Below are positions 10,730 through 21,683 of a stretch of DNA of 64,000 nucleotides, in pieces. This stretch comes from Anolis sagrei. Its lineage: Eukaryota > Chordata > Lepidosauria > Squamata > Anolidae. The position numbers and the translations under genes are program-made. The notes below the pieces were generated by a model. The model worked only from the letters and a program-made list of their open reading frames with translations, searched no databases and was not told the DNA's origin. The stretch spans positions 94,352,500 through 94,416,499 of the forward strand of contig NC_090034.1 of NCBI RefSeq assembly GCF_037176765.1, in the 5' to 3' direction. Position 1 is the first letter of the stretch. Each line of letters begins with the position of its first letter.

Positions 10730-11541
10730 TGTTCCGTCTTCCAGGAGCATAGTTTGCATTACCTTTTAGCTGCAAGGGATAGCATTCCTTTGCATTTCCC
10801 CAGGGCTGCTACAGACCCAGCAGGACCCTGGAAGTTAAACAGTCTGCAAGGCCAACCTGCAGGACTTGGTTTAGGAAAGTATCTCTTTGGGTTTAGAGAT
10901 CACCCTTTTTCCTAGGGTTTGAGATCTCCATTTTGGAATCTTCCCTGCCTCCTTCAGTAGAGAAGAAAGCTTCAGATGTGCTGTTAGTCAGGCAGGTACT
11001 CTGAGAAAACCATTGTAAGAATGATTGAGATTGAGTGATAGAGAAGCTGATTGAGAAATAGATAGAAAGATAAATTTAGCAATTGAGGTACTATAGATAG
11101 TGATTGAGCAATTGAGATAGATAGATATTGAGTTATTGAGAAATAGTTATTGAGCACTATTTGCTTCATCTCCAAAACTAACCTTGGGCTGGAATAGGGA
11201 AGGCCTACGCTTTCTAGAAGATAGTGGCTCAGGGTTGGGGTAAAAAGATCTCAGGATTTTTTCTACCACTTGGATGGAGGCACCTCAGTAACTGAAGGAA
11301 AAGGAAAGAAAAATCATCTCTATGGTTTCACCAACTGACTGTTTTGTTTGTAACTTTGACAAGCTGTGCCAAGTCTGCAAGGACTTTGAGAAATAAATAT
11401 TCTGTTTTAGTGTTTAAAACCTGTAGTAGCCTCAATTGCTGGAAATCTGAAGCTTCCAAAGAAAGACCATCGCGGTCCACCCAGACAAAGAGACAAGCAC
11501 ATCTTAGTTTTATTTTTATAGTGCCTGGGTGTCGCGGCACA
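10730..11541 (+). mobile_element. Solo LTR upstream of gene B
   Basis: It begins TGTTCCGTCTTCC and ends GTGTCGCGGCACA, with a perfect 5-bp duplication CTATG (10725-10729, 11542-11546). The matching site upstream of gene C (about 37890-37900) has no insert. AATAAATA at about 11391 would be the polyadenylation signal of an R region. Only one LTR remains; the family is undetermined. Confidence 0.8.
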
Positions 11542-11546
11542 CTATG

Positions 11547-12009
11547 GAAGACAACCATACTTGGCCATGAATGGTCGTTTATCATGATTTCTCCTCATTG
11601 CTCTTGGACATTCATTATCTACCCATGGTAATGACCAGGGATGATTAACTATGACAGATCCAAGGACCGTGGACTACACTCTTTTCATTTTTTTCTGTTG
11701 CTAGAGATATTATTGTAACAGCACTGTATGGAAAGTATATACATGAGCCAGTTTTCTATCCTAGTTTGGTACTTTTAGTGACCACACTTTGCAATCCCAG
11801 CACTATATAGACTTAATATTCTCCAGAGGAGCTGGATTATGATTTGGTGGAGGGCAGGTTGAAATCAGATTTTACACATAATTGGCCTTGGGCCTCGCTC
11901 AGTTTGATACATTAAACACCCTGGAGTTTATCAGAATTGGGTGGTGCTGAGAATCATTTCCATTACTATGGGTATATGTGTGTAAGTTTTAACTTGATTA
12001 ATCTTGTTT
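11547..12009. other. Paralogous upstream block of gene B
   Basis: It matches 37900-38370 (GGAAGACAACCATACTTGGC, then the repeated block CCAGTTTTCTATCCTAGTTT). No gene seen. Confidence 0.6.
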
Positions 12010-12014
12010 CATTT

Positions 12015-13273
12015 TGTAAAGGAAGATAAGGGTCTCTTATTGCACGTGACAGGGAAGAACCTTTCTTTTCAATCCCACCGCTGCCAACACTGTAAAAGAA
12101 TATACGAGGGTGTTACAGGTGATGAGAGAGAACGGTGTGTGTGTAATGGTAGGTTTGCTGCCACCACCCCAAATTACAGTTTGGGGGATTGTCCTGTTGT
12201 TGTACTTGAGGTAAAATGTTCCTATACACCGACTCTTCCCTTTTGACTCCCTTTCTGGTGACTGAACTGTAGAGATGTGGAGGCTTACTGGATCTAAACT
12301 TATATGATGAAACAAGGCTGAGGCAGATTAACAGTAAACTAAAGAACAGAGGGAAGGATACTAGAGACAAAGCTGAAGTACTTTGGCCACATCATGAGGA
12401 GACAGCAAAGCCTAGAGATGCTGGGGAAGGTGGAAGGTAAAAGGAAGAGGGGCCGACCGAGGGCAAGATGGATGGATGGCATCCTTGAAGTGACTGGACT
12501 GACCTTGAAGGAATTGGGGGTGGTGAGGGCCAACAGGGAGCTCTGGCGTGGGCTGGTCCACGAGGTCACGAAGAGTCGGAGACAACTGAACGAATGAACA
12601 ACAACAACAAAGAACAGGTTTATTGAAGTATTTGAAGCAAACAACTGACTACTGAGAGGCACATACACGTGGTTTGTTTCTGAAGCACAGACTTATTAAG
12701 CAAATGGTTTCTTCAGAAGGAGTAACTTTCCCTTAACGTGAGCTACTTTCCTCACACTATCCTGTAATATGTAACAGTGCGTTTCTTTGACCAGCCGCCC
12801 TGGGCTGCCTACCAGAGCATCTAGGTTTTCCCCTGGACTACTCTGAACCTTAGGGAAATAAACCCACTTCTATTCTGTTCTGATACAAGTAAACAAGCCT
12901 TCACTCTGACTGCCCTAGTTAAACTATACAGAAGCACTTGCTCTTAAATTATTCCCTAACAGTCTAATTCCTAGCTCACTAAGAAACTATCTTCTCCCTG
13001 TCTGAAATCCTAATCTTTTTCCTCCTAGATCAAATCCTTATCTCCCCTAAATCAAATCCTTCTCTCTCCCTTCTGTCAGAAATGACAGCCTATTTACACT
13101 CTCCTTCAACTCCTCCCCTTGGGGTCTGAACCAATCAGGAGTTAGCTGACTCCTCCCTTTGCCTCTCTGCCTATACCAACATGTCAGCCATCCTGAGCTG
13201 CCTTCCCAACATGGAGGCCAGCTCACTGCCTTCCAGGCTGCGGCCTACGAAGAAAAGGTATGAGTTCATTACA
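12015..13273 (-). mobile_element. Solo LTR with nested BovB, upstream of gene B
   Basis: It starts TGTAAAGG and ends TTCATTACA, with a 5-bp duplication CATTT (12010-12014, 13274-13278). The gene C flank (about 38370) has no insert. On the minus strand an ATTGGTTC CCAAT-type box, a TATA-like GTAAATAGG (near 13090) and an AATAAA (near 12619) lie in the expected order for an LTR. A BovB fragment at 12350-12608 is nested inside. Family undetermined. Confidence 0.78.
12350..12608 (+). mobile_element. RTE-BovB LINE 3' fragment nested in the LTR
   Basis: The frame 12394-12597 encodes MRRQQSLEMLGKVEGKRKRG and GRPRARWMDGI, then ends at TRSRRQLNE-like residues: the C-terminus of RTE-BovB. The 3' tail is ACAACAACA. 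The target duplication is AAAGAACAG (12341-12349, 12609-12617). BovB is known for horizontal spread in squamates. Confidence 0.87.
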
Positions 13274-13278
13274 CATTT

Positions 13279-13551
13279 TCTTTCTGCTCTTTTAAAAATT
13301 AGAGATTTCATCATGGCAGAATCTAATAGGATGGAGGGCAGGTTGAAATCAGACTTTACACACAATTAGCCCTGGGCATCACTCAATTTGATACATCAAA
13401 TACCCTGGAGTTTATCAGAATTGAGGAGCCTTGGGTGGTGCTGAGGATCATTTCCAACACTATGGGTATATGTGTGTATGTTTTAACTTGATTAGTTTTG
13501 GTTCATTTCCTTTCTGGTTTTTAAGCCCCCTTCAGTTCTATCCCAATTCCA
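13279..13551. other. Repeated block upstream of gene B
   Basis: It matches 38386-38425 and then 38215-38370, so the block is partly rearranged. No gene seen. Confidence 0.55.
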
Positions 13552-13711
13552 TTTTTTTAAATTAAATATCTTTATTAGCATTTTCATAATACACAATCAA
13601 TAAAAAAGCACATAAAAACAGAAATGGGGGAAAGAAGAATAGAGGGATAGTGAGGGGGGGTGTGTGGTTTATAGGCTAGTGGGGGGGGGGCAAAGGGCAA
13701 TTGGGCGAGGG

Positions 13712-13754
13712 TTACGGATAAAGGGGGACGGGTAAGGTCCCCCTTTATCCGTAA
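13712..13754. repeat. Perfect 16-bp hairpin in the L1 3' UTR
   Basis: TTACGGATAAAGGGGG (13712-13727) and its exact inverse (13739-13754) flank an 11-base loop. G runs lie just before it (13681-13690). Confidence 0.88.
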
Positions 13755-14096
13755 GGTGAAAGAGGATAGTCTCAGAGTTGAAAGTAAAGTATAGATTAAA
13801 AAGAAAAGATTCAAGAAAATTCTTTTTTTCCCATCTGCGTGACTTCCAGGATTCGTCAAGGGTGGCCTCTTCCTTTTCTTTCTTTCCTCCTTCTCTCTTC
13901 GTCTCGTAAAATTTGAACTTGATTTTGACTAGTATTTTTTGTCTAGATTGAGTTCTGTTCCAGTCTCACTATATGTTCTTCGTTTATTTTACTCCTAGTT
14001 GTTTATCTTTAAATATTCCTTAAATTTGTCCAGTCTGTTCCTATCTCCATTATTCCTTTACTCCTTTGTATTAAATAATTTAAACTGCCCATGTTT

Positions 14097-16960
14097 CTAA
14101 CATCCAATATTTTTTTTCCAATCCTCAATTTTTGGTATGTCTTTCTTCCTCCACAGTTTTGCGAAGCAAATCCTGGTGGTTGTGGTGGAGAGAAATAGCA
14201 GTTTATCTGTGTTTTTATCCATCTTCATATTTGTGATGCCCAATAGGAATATTTCTGGTTTCAGTGGTATATTGATTTTCAGAATTTTTTGTAATGTATC
14301 TTGGATTTCCTTCCAGTAGCATCTCGCTTTCTTGCACTCCCACCACATGTGGTATAGTGTCCCCTCCACTGTACCACACTTCCAACATTTAGAGTTAGTA
14401 TTTTTATAGTATTTATTTAGTTTGTGGGGTGTCATATACCACCTAAAAATATTTTTGACCAATTTTCTTGCATGTCATATGCTTTTAAATATTTTATTTT
14501 TTTCTTCCAAATTATTTCCCATTCGTCTAGCCCTATCGTTCTGCCCATATTTTTGGCCCACTTGACCATACAATCTTTTATTCCTTCTTCTTCAGTACTC
14601 CACCTTAATAGTTCTCTGTACATCTTGGATATTTTCTTTTTCTCTGTTTCCCAAATCTTATCCCATATATTTCCTTTAATTTCAAATCCTATTTTTTTTA
14701 TCTTTCCCGTAAAATTCCTGTATCTGTCTATACTGTAGCCAGGTCATGTTAGGGTAATTTATTTTAGTTTTGATATGGATCTCAGGGTTATTTCTGTCTT
14801 TTCCTCTTTTATCAATTCTTTGTAATTTGGCCAATTGATCCACCCTAATTCCTTTCTTTGACAAGATTCCAGTGGGGAGATCCATATCGGGGTTTTGTTA
14901 TACATCCTTTTTTTATATTTGTCCCATGTTTTAATGATCGCAGCTCTAACGAAATGATTCCCAAAGTTCTTTTCTAATTTTGTTTTTTCATACCCAATAT
15001 AGGCATGCCACCCCCTCCGCAGGTCGAAACCCTCTAAATTCAATATTTTTTCCTTCTTTAATTTAATCCAGTCTGTCGCCCACGCCAATGCGCATGCTTC
15101 TGCGTATAGGCCTAAGTCTGGTAGTGCCAGTCCCCCTCTTTCTTTTTCATCCGTTAAATTTTTATAATTTATCCTGGGTTTCTTGTTGAGCCAAATAAAT
15201 TTTCTAATATCTTTGTTCCATTCTTTTATACCCTTTTGATTCCTGATTATTGGGAGATTTTGAAAGAGGAACAACATCCTTGGTAAGACATTCATCTTGA
15301 TACAAGATATTCTTCCTAATAGTGATATTTTCAGATTCTTCCACTTGTCTAAATCCTTTTATATTTCTTTCCAAATCCTCATATAGTTATTTTGTAAGAG
15401 TTGTGAGTTTTTTGCTGTGATTATAATTCCCAGGTATTTGAGTTTGGAAACGATTTTTATCTTACTGTTTTCTTTAATTTGTTCTATCTTCTTCCTTGGT
15501 ATATTTTTCGTTATTGCCTCTGTCTTCTCCAGATTTAATTTAAATCCTGCCACTTTTCCGAACTCTTCAATTGTCTCCATCCATTTGTTTAAACTTTTGT
15601 TTGGTTCCTCAATAATACAAATTATGTCATCAGCAAATGCTCGCACTTGTACGAGTGTCCATTTATCCTTGCCCCTTTCAATTCATTATTTTCTCTTATG
15701 TTATTTAATAGTATTTCTAATGATAATATAAATATTAGTGGTGATAGTGGGCACCCCTGTCTCGTTCCCTTTCTTATTTCAATTCCCTTACTTTCCTGGC
15801 CATTTACTATTATTTTCGCATATTGTGTTTTGTATATTGCCTCAATTGAATTTTGTAGATAGAATCCCATATCCATTTCTTTGAACAGTAATTTAAAGAA
15901 ATTCCAATTTAATTTATCGAACGCTTTTTCCGTGTCGATCGCTAAGAACATCACTTCTTTCTGTATATTTTTTTTCATAATATTCAATTAAATCAATTAT
16001 TGTTCTGACATTTTCACTTTGGTTTCTTCCTGGCAGGAACCTGGCTTGCTCCTCTTTGACCCAATCCAATAGAATTTTTTTAAGTCTTTCTGCAAGAATG
16101 TTACTAAATATTTTGTAATCTAAGTTTAACAAAGATATCGGTCTATAGTTCTCTATCTTCTCGTGATCTTTGTTATCCTTTGTCTTCTTCTTTAATAACA
16201 AATTCTCATCTAGTTTCCATCTCCAATTTTTATCTCCCTCTTTAATTTCCATCTCCAATGGGCAATGATCTGAATCTAGTCTCGGAAGTATTATTATTTT
16301 TTTTACCTAGGGGATGAGAGATATGGAGGCCCAAATCATGTCAATCCTCGACCAGGATTTGTGCCTGGCCGAGAAAAAAGTATAGTCCTGGACTGCTTCA
16401 TTCTTATGTCTCCAAACATCCTCCATTTTCATCTCTTCAAATATTCTTAGTAGTGTATTTGGCATACTTCCTAGTATTTTCTTCTCCTTTCCACTTTGTT
16501 TTTCTCTAATCGATCTGTCTTTTTTCCCATCTACCACACAGTTAAAATCTCCCAAAATTATTAGTTTGTCGAATTCTTGTTTTACTATGTTGGCCTCTAA
16601 TGTTTTAGTGAACTTGGATTTTGCATCATTAGGGGCGTATATATTGCAAATTAGTATCCTGGTGTTTTGCCATAGAATTCTTACCCCCACCATTCTTCCA
16701 TCTTGGTCCTTGAAGGCTAGTTCTGTTTTCTTTAATATATGTTACTACCCCCCCCCCTTTTTTTCCGGTGATGATGCATAATATGCTTTTCCTAATTTTT
16801 TGTTTTCCAGATGGGAAATATGTTTATGGGGTATATGTGTTTCTTGTATGGCAATTACTTGACAATTCGTTTTTCTTAAATTATTAAAAACTTTATTTCT
16901 TTTATTAGCAGAATTTAATCCATTAATATTATTACAGTAAATTTTTAGATTGGTGTTCAT
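14097..16960 (-). pseudogene. L1 ORF2 (endonuclease-reverse transcriptase), decayed
   Basis: The order on the minus strand is clear. AP endonuclease: INGLNSANKRNKVFNN, IQETHI, NIYAPND, LGDFNCVVD, SRIDMIWAS, SDHCPL (16960 to 16260). Reverse transcriptase: NYRPISLLNLDYKIF, FLAIDTEKAFDKLNW, GTRQGCPLSPL, AFADDIICI (about 16180-15630). The C-terminal region ends in a CWKC...HMWWEC knuckle (14340-14400). The endonuclease end (WKLDENLL) runs almost directly into the segment before NYRPISLLN, so the linker of some 200 residues that L1 normally has there is missing. Several frame breaks are present, so the copy is non-autonomous. Confidence 0.86.
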
Positions 16961-17179
16961 ATCAGAAGTTGCTTCCTTTTCCTTGTTGTTCTTCTGGTTC
17001 TCTTTCTTCTTGTGGTTCTTCCTCTTCTTCTAACTCTTCTCTGCTTCCCGGGGTCTCTTCTATCATAGGTTCCATTATCTGGTTGGGTCCTGTCAAGTTC
17101 AATCTGTAGTTTTTGGGGTCTAGGTCTTCCTTCTTCGGTGATGTTGTGCCTTGTCTTTTTGTCTGTTTCCCTTTGTGTC

Positions 17180-18232
17180 CTACTTCATCTTCCTTTCCTC
17201 CTCTTCTCCGACTATCCCTGTATAGAATTGTCTGGCCTTTTCCACCGTCTTGATCCAATACCTCTGTCCTTTGTAGGTAGTCATCAATCCTTCATCCTTT
17301 TCCCATCGATATCTTATGTTTTGTTTCTTCAGCTCTTCAGTAAGAAAGGCGTATTTCCTCCTGTTACTGATTACCTGATCTGGGAATTCTTTCGAGATCA
17401 CTACTCTTCTGTCCTTGTAGCATATCACTCTTTTGTTGCTGGCCTTTAGTATCTCATCTCTTGTAACCTTCCTAGTAAGTTGTACTATCGTATCCCGGTC
17501 GGTTTTATTCCTTCTTGTAAAATTTGTATTGATTCTGAAAACTCTATCCATCTGTTCCTCCATATATTGTGTTGTGCATTGTAGCAGTTCTGCTAGGATC
17601 TCCGTGGCTTTTTCTCTTATATCTTCTTCTTTCTCTTCTCTTATGTTTCTTAGCCTAAGCTGGTATTCCGTTTCTCTCATCTCAAGGTTTTCTTGTCTAG
17701 CCGTTAGTTTTTGATTTAATATTTCCAACGATTTCATCCTCGTATGTGTTGTGTTTTGCTTCTCCTCTCTTTCAGCATTCTTCACTTTCAGTTGCTTTAT
17801 CTCTTCCTTCATTATTTCTGCTTCTCTTCTCATCAAGCCTAATTCTTCCTTGATTTCCTTTTTCAGTTCTGCCATCTGTTCTTGAGCTATTTGTTGATAT
17901 GCATCTTGCTTCTCATTCATTTCTGTTAGTTCTTTTCCAATGGCCTTTATTTCTTTCAACAATTCTTTCATTCTCAGGTCTTCTCCCAGGGATAATCTCC
18001 TTCCAATGTTGCTAATATTGCTTATGCTGGTTGTGGTTGCAGCTTCTTTGTTGTCTTTAGATTCCTTGTCTTTGTCCTTATTTGTCTCTTTCATTTCCTT
18101 TGTTTCCTTGCCGTTCTTTGGTGTTTGCAATATGCTTTCTTTTCCGTTCTTCATCTTTGTTGTTGCAGCCATTGGGTTCTTTGTTTCTCTCTGAAAACAA
18201 TTTATTTGTAGTTTAGGCACTCTATTATTCAA
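17180..18232 (-). CDS. L1 ORF1 protein, intact reading frame of 350 aa
   Basis: An uninterrupted frame with the layout of an L1 ORF1 RNA chaperone. The basic, K/N-rich N-terminus (1-60) is followed by a long coiled coil (about 75-200, rich in E, K, L heptads such as LGLMRREAEIMKEEIKQLK). An RRM-like centre (about 200-270, with LRNIREEKEEDIREKATEIL) precedes a C-terminal domain ending near QRYWIKTVEKARQFYTG. In L1, ORF1p trimers coat the RNA. ORF1 has stayed open while ORF2 has decayed, which suggests a fairly young copy. The start at 18232 is the first Met of the frame. Confidence 0.88.
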   Translation of the reverse strand: MNNRVPKLQINCFQRETKNPMAATTKMKNGKESILQTPKNGKETKEMKETNKDKDKESKDNKEAATTTSISNISNIGRRLSLGEDLRMKELLKEIKAIGKELTEMNEKQDAYQQIAQEQMAELKKEIKEELGLMRREAEIMKEEIKQLKVKNAEREEKQNTTHTRMKSLEILNQKLTARQENLEMRETEYQLRLRNIREEKEEDIREKATEILAELLQCTTQYMEEQMDRVFRINTNFTRRNKTDRDTIVQLTRKVTRDEILKASNKRVICYKDRRVVISKEFPDQVISNRRKYAFLTEELKKQNIRYRWEKDEGLMTTYKGQRYWIKTVEKARQFYTGIVGEEEERKMK

Positions 18233-18564
18233 AATATCTTCACTTTACATATACTTTGATCAAAATCCCCTTTTGGTTCTAATAGTTTTCCTTTCTTTTA
18301 CTAGTTTTCCCTTATTTTTCTGTTCTTCTTATTTGGGGGGGGGTGGGGCAGTGGGGAGGGAGTTCGTGGGTAAGGTGGTACCTTACATGTAGTCTAATGT
18401 CCTTAAAGGCGAAGTATGGCCCGCTCCTCTCTATTCAGAGCTTTCCTTTGATCTTAATGGATGGCTTCTGTCTCCTCCCTTTTTCGTTTTTCCGTTTCTT
18501 TTGTTTCTGTATCTGTTTGTCTATTTTATTTTATTTTATTTTTGTTTTTTATTTTATTTTATTA

Positions 18565-19254
18565 TTCTGATACGGCCCGCCAAGGGCATTTATCCGGCCC
18601 ACCAAGGAGGAGGCCTCCGTCTTAATGGAATCAGTCTTGGCTCTGCTAATGCAGAGCTCCTTTTGTTCTTTTTGTCTCCCCCTCAAGCTCTTTCTCTTTC
18701 TCCCCGTTTCAGTCTCTCCCCCTTTCCCCTCTCTTTATCTTTCTCTTTCTCCATCCTCCTTTCTCTCTTCTCTTTCTCCCTCTTTTTTCCTCTCTCTTTC
18801 TCCTCTTCTTCCCTTTCTTCTTCTTCTTCCTTGGAGGAGGTGAAGGCGGCGGTGGGTGTGGAGCGCTGCGGCTGCTGCCTGGAAGAGCGGAGGCAAAAGA
18901 ATCCCTTGCCTCCACTCTTCCAGAAAAGACACAGAGCTGCCAATAGGCAGCCCCGAAGCCTCCCCTCACCATCCAGCCCTCCCTCCTTCCTTCCACTTCT
19001 ACCTGAACGCTGGGCTCAAGGAGCCTCCCCGCCCCAGTTAAACAGGAAGGGGGGAGTGTGGGGGCAGCAGAAACGCCAGCCTCCTGGAGGAAAGACGTCT
19101 CCTCAAAACCTGGAGTAACTTTTCTTCCCTTCTTTGTCCTCTGCTCCTCTTTGGCAAATCCAAGCTCCTGCTGTGAAAACAGCCAGTAGGTAGGCTGTTA
19201 GGAATTATGGGAATGGAATTCCAAAACACAAGGAGGGCCCAAGTTGACCCATGC
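18565..19254 (+). mobile_element. Long hAT-like element, degraded ends
   Basis: It opens with CGGCCCGCCAAGGGCATTTA and CCGGCCCACCAAGGAGGAGG, as in the 5' part of 53576-54477, and closes with GAGGGCCCAAGTTGACCC. The centre (18670-18850) is a long CT-rich stretch followed by GC-rich sequence. No clear target duplication, so the borders are approximate. Confidence 0.5.
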
Positions 19255-19356
19255 CTGCTTTAAAAAATACCAATGATATTTAATTCTGTTGTAATGTTTC
19301 ATATATTTGTAGATTTGAAATAGTATTGAAATGGAAACTGCTTTGGCCCCTTCCAC

Positions 19357-19441
19357 ACAGCTGTATAAAATCCACACTGAACTGGTTTATATGGCAGTGT
19401 GGACTCTGATAATGCAGCTCAAAGCAGATACTGTGGACTAT
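19357..19441. repeat. Half of a GCCATATAA-family MITE
   Basis: It starts GGCCCCTTCCACACAGCTGT, with TTATATGGCAGTGTGGACTC inside. The L2 copy at 19443 interrupts it. Confidence 0.55.
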
Positions 19442-19442
19442 A

Positions 19443-20329
19443 TGCCTTGATATTCTGGGTTATATTTATTTATTTATTTATTTACTTATATACCACTGTT
19501 CTCAGCCCGGGGGCGACTCACAGCGGTGTACAACATAGGAACAACAAAATTCAAGACACAGTATAAAAACAATTCACAATACAACATTATACAAAAACAT
19601 CGTCATTAATACGGAAACCATTCAGCGTCGTCTCATCGTCCAAACCACAATCCAGTATCATTTTCCGTTGTTCCATTCCTATAGTCATTACCAATCATTG
19701 CACTTCTTGTTCGAACACCTTCTTGAACAACCAAGTCTTTAATTTCCTGCGGAATATCATCAGGGAAGGAGCCAGTCTAGGGTGTTCCACAGCTGAGGAG
19801 CCACCACCGAGAAGGCCCTATCTCTCGTCCCCGCCAGCCGTGCTTGTGAAGCAGACGGGATCGAGAGCAGGGCCTCCCCGGAAGATCTCATAGTCCTGGT
19901 GGGCTCGTAGGTTGAGATGCGGTCGGATAGGTATCTTGAGCCGGAACCGTTTAAGGCTTTATAGGCCAACGCCAGCACCTTGAATTGAGCCCGGTAGCAA
20001 ATCAGCAGCCAGTGGAGCTGGTACAACAAGTGGGTTGTATGCTCCCTGCATCCCGCTCCTGTTAGTATCATGGCTGCCGCACGTTGGACCAATTGAAGCT
20101 TCCGGGCTGTCTTCAAAGGCAACCCCACGTAGAGAACGTTGTAGTAGTCTAAACGGGATGTAACCAGAGCGTGGACTACCGTGGCCAAGTCAGACTTCCC
20201 AAGGTACGGGCGCAGCTGGCGCACAAGCCTTAGGTGTGCAAATGCTCCCCTGGTCACCGCCAAGACCTGGGGGTTCCAGGCTCAGCGATGAATCCAGGAT
20301 CACACCCAAGCTGCGAACTGGCTGTTTGG
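19443..20329 (-). pseudogene. 5'-truncated L2 LINE, C-terminal RT part
   Basis: The minus strand frame 20263-19760 reads TRGAFAHLRLVRQLRPYLGK, SRLDYYNVLYVGLPL, HWLLICYRAQFKVLALAYKA and DRAFSVVAPQLWNTL, matching the C-terminal third of the L2 at 58027-62390. The 3' end is (ATTT)n at 19443-19470. Only the region after the RT catalytic motifs is left. Confidence 0.87.
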
Positions 20330-20342
20330 AAGAGCCCTTTGA

Positions 20343-20493
20343 GGGCCCTTCAAGACAGGTCCTATATCCCAGGATCTGATCCTAGGTTTTCTCTTTATCC
20401 CAGGTTATCTGGCAGTGCAGACTTATATAATCCATTTTAAAGAAGAAAACCTGGGATCAGATCCTGGGATATAGGGTCTGTCTGGAAGGGCCC
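20343..20493. mobile_element. MITE with inverted repeats of about 50 bp
   Basis: The left arm starts GGGCCCTTCAAGACAGGTCC and the right arm ends GTCTGTCTGGAAGGGCCC. Arms of about 52 bp pair with few mismatches, joined by a centre of about 50 bases. The superfamily is not determined because no clear target duplication is visible. Confidence 0.75.
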
Positions 20494-21305
20494 ACAGTCT
20501 CCTTGTGGAGACAAAAAGTGGTGTATAAATAAACATAATAAACATAATAATAAACATAATAAACATAATAATAATGATAATAATAATAATAAAGTCCCCC
20601 TCTTCTGATCTCCTGTTTTGGTCAGAGCTTCCCACCTGGAATCACACTCTGAAACCAAATTGGATAACAAAAATCTGTTCCTGGCTTGAACGTGTTATTT
20701 CCGGTATAATTGTGTGGCCCTTTCTTTGAAAGTAGTTGTTCTCCAGAAACATTGCTTGTGTAGCTGCCACAAACTATGATGAATCTATTGGTCATGGGTG
20801 TTCTGTATGCCAAGTTTGGTTGAATTTCATTGCTGGGGAATTCAGAATGCTCTTTGCAGGATTTACTGCAACTTCCACCTGTTTGTGTGTATTTTAACCA
20901 AACCTCTCCATTATTTTCTGTTGGTTATGGGAGTTCGTCTGATAGTCTGATCAGTAAACATATCAATGGGTTCCCTGCTGTTATATTAAGACTGTTACTC
21001 TTGCTACGACAATCTTGAAGCCAAAACTTCATTTATTTGTAATTAGAAATAAATATTTCACAATATATAATTACATATTGTTTTTGTGATTAATCACTAT
21101 GCTTTATGTTCAGTTTGTAACAATGAAAATATATCCTGCATATCAGATACTTACATTATGATTCATAACAGTAGCAAAATAAGGTATGTGCAGTGTGCAT
21201 AGGAATTTGATCATAGCTTTTTTTAAAAAAAATCTATAGTCCGGCCCTCCAACGGTCTGAGGGACAGTGAACTGGCCCCCTGTTTAAAAAGCTTGAGGAC
21301 CCCTG
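20494..21305. other. Simple repeat and degraded SPIN/hAT pieces
   Basis: 20527-20592 is an (AATA)/(AATAAC) simple repeat. 20770-21180 has degraded words of the SPIN/Helitron interior (GGTCATGGGTGTTCTGTATG, ATCCTGCATATCAGATACTT). 21180-21305 is the 3' half of the CAGGGG hAT family, ending TTGAGGACCCCTGG. No gene seen. Confidence 0.6.
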
Positions 21306-21478
21306 GCTTACAATCAGCTCCACCAGGTTTAATCATTTGTAATTTCTTTATAGGCTTGTTTTTGTTCCATTCGCTTCATTAAAGTTTAATTAAAGGAATT
21401 ATGGCCTCCTCTTCCTCACATTAGCTTTATTTCCATTAAAAAAAACCCCTTTACCACTTTGAAATATTTCCATAGATA

Positions 21479-21677
21479 CTATAAAATGCATCAAATTGAT
21501 TGCAATCGTCAAAGTGTGTGATTTCTCAGATAAGCTGTGATTGGTCATTGGAACTTCCCTAATACCTTTAAGAGAGCAGCTGGAGAGCACCTGGCACTCT
21601 CTAGTCCTTGGTCATAAGTGGGCTGATAGATCTGCACCAAAGAGGACTGGAACTTCCCAGCAAAGAAGTCCCAAGTG
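21479..21677 (+). promoter_or_regulatory. Probable gene B promoter and non-coding exon 1
   Basis: The block is strongly conserved with 38625-38811 upstream of gene C. It has an inverted CCAAT (GATTGGTCATTGG, 21539), a TATA-like CCTTTAAGAG (21565) and, about 30 bases on, AGCACCTGGCACTCTCTAGT. It ends at a donor-like CCAAGTG|GTGAGG (21677/21678). The start codon exon lies 2.5 kb downstream. Transcription start and splicing are inferred from position and conservation only. Confidence 0.45.
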
Positions 21678-21683
21678 GTGAGG

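Larger units (their letters stand above)
13552..18290 (-). mobile_element. Near-full-length L1 LINE with an internal deletion
   Basis: On the minus strand a 5' leader is followed by ORF1 (18232-17180), ORF2 (16960 to about 14097) and a G-rich 3' UTR ending in A-rich sequence at 13552. The element sits in the repeated block of the gene B upstream region, where sequence like TTCTATCCCAATTCCAT stops at the tail. The 5' border is uncertain because T-rich sequence and a hAT-like element abut it. The target duplication was not found. Confidence 0.85.

Noticed and set aside
18501-19118. 205-codon frame, rich in S, L and P
   Set aside because: It is produced by the CT-rich tract of a hAT-like element and has no domain or splice context.
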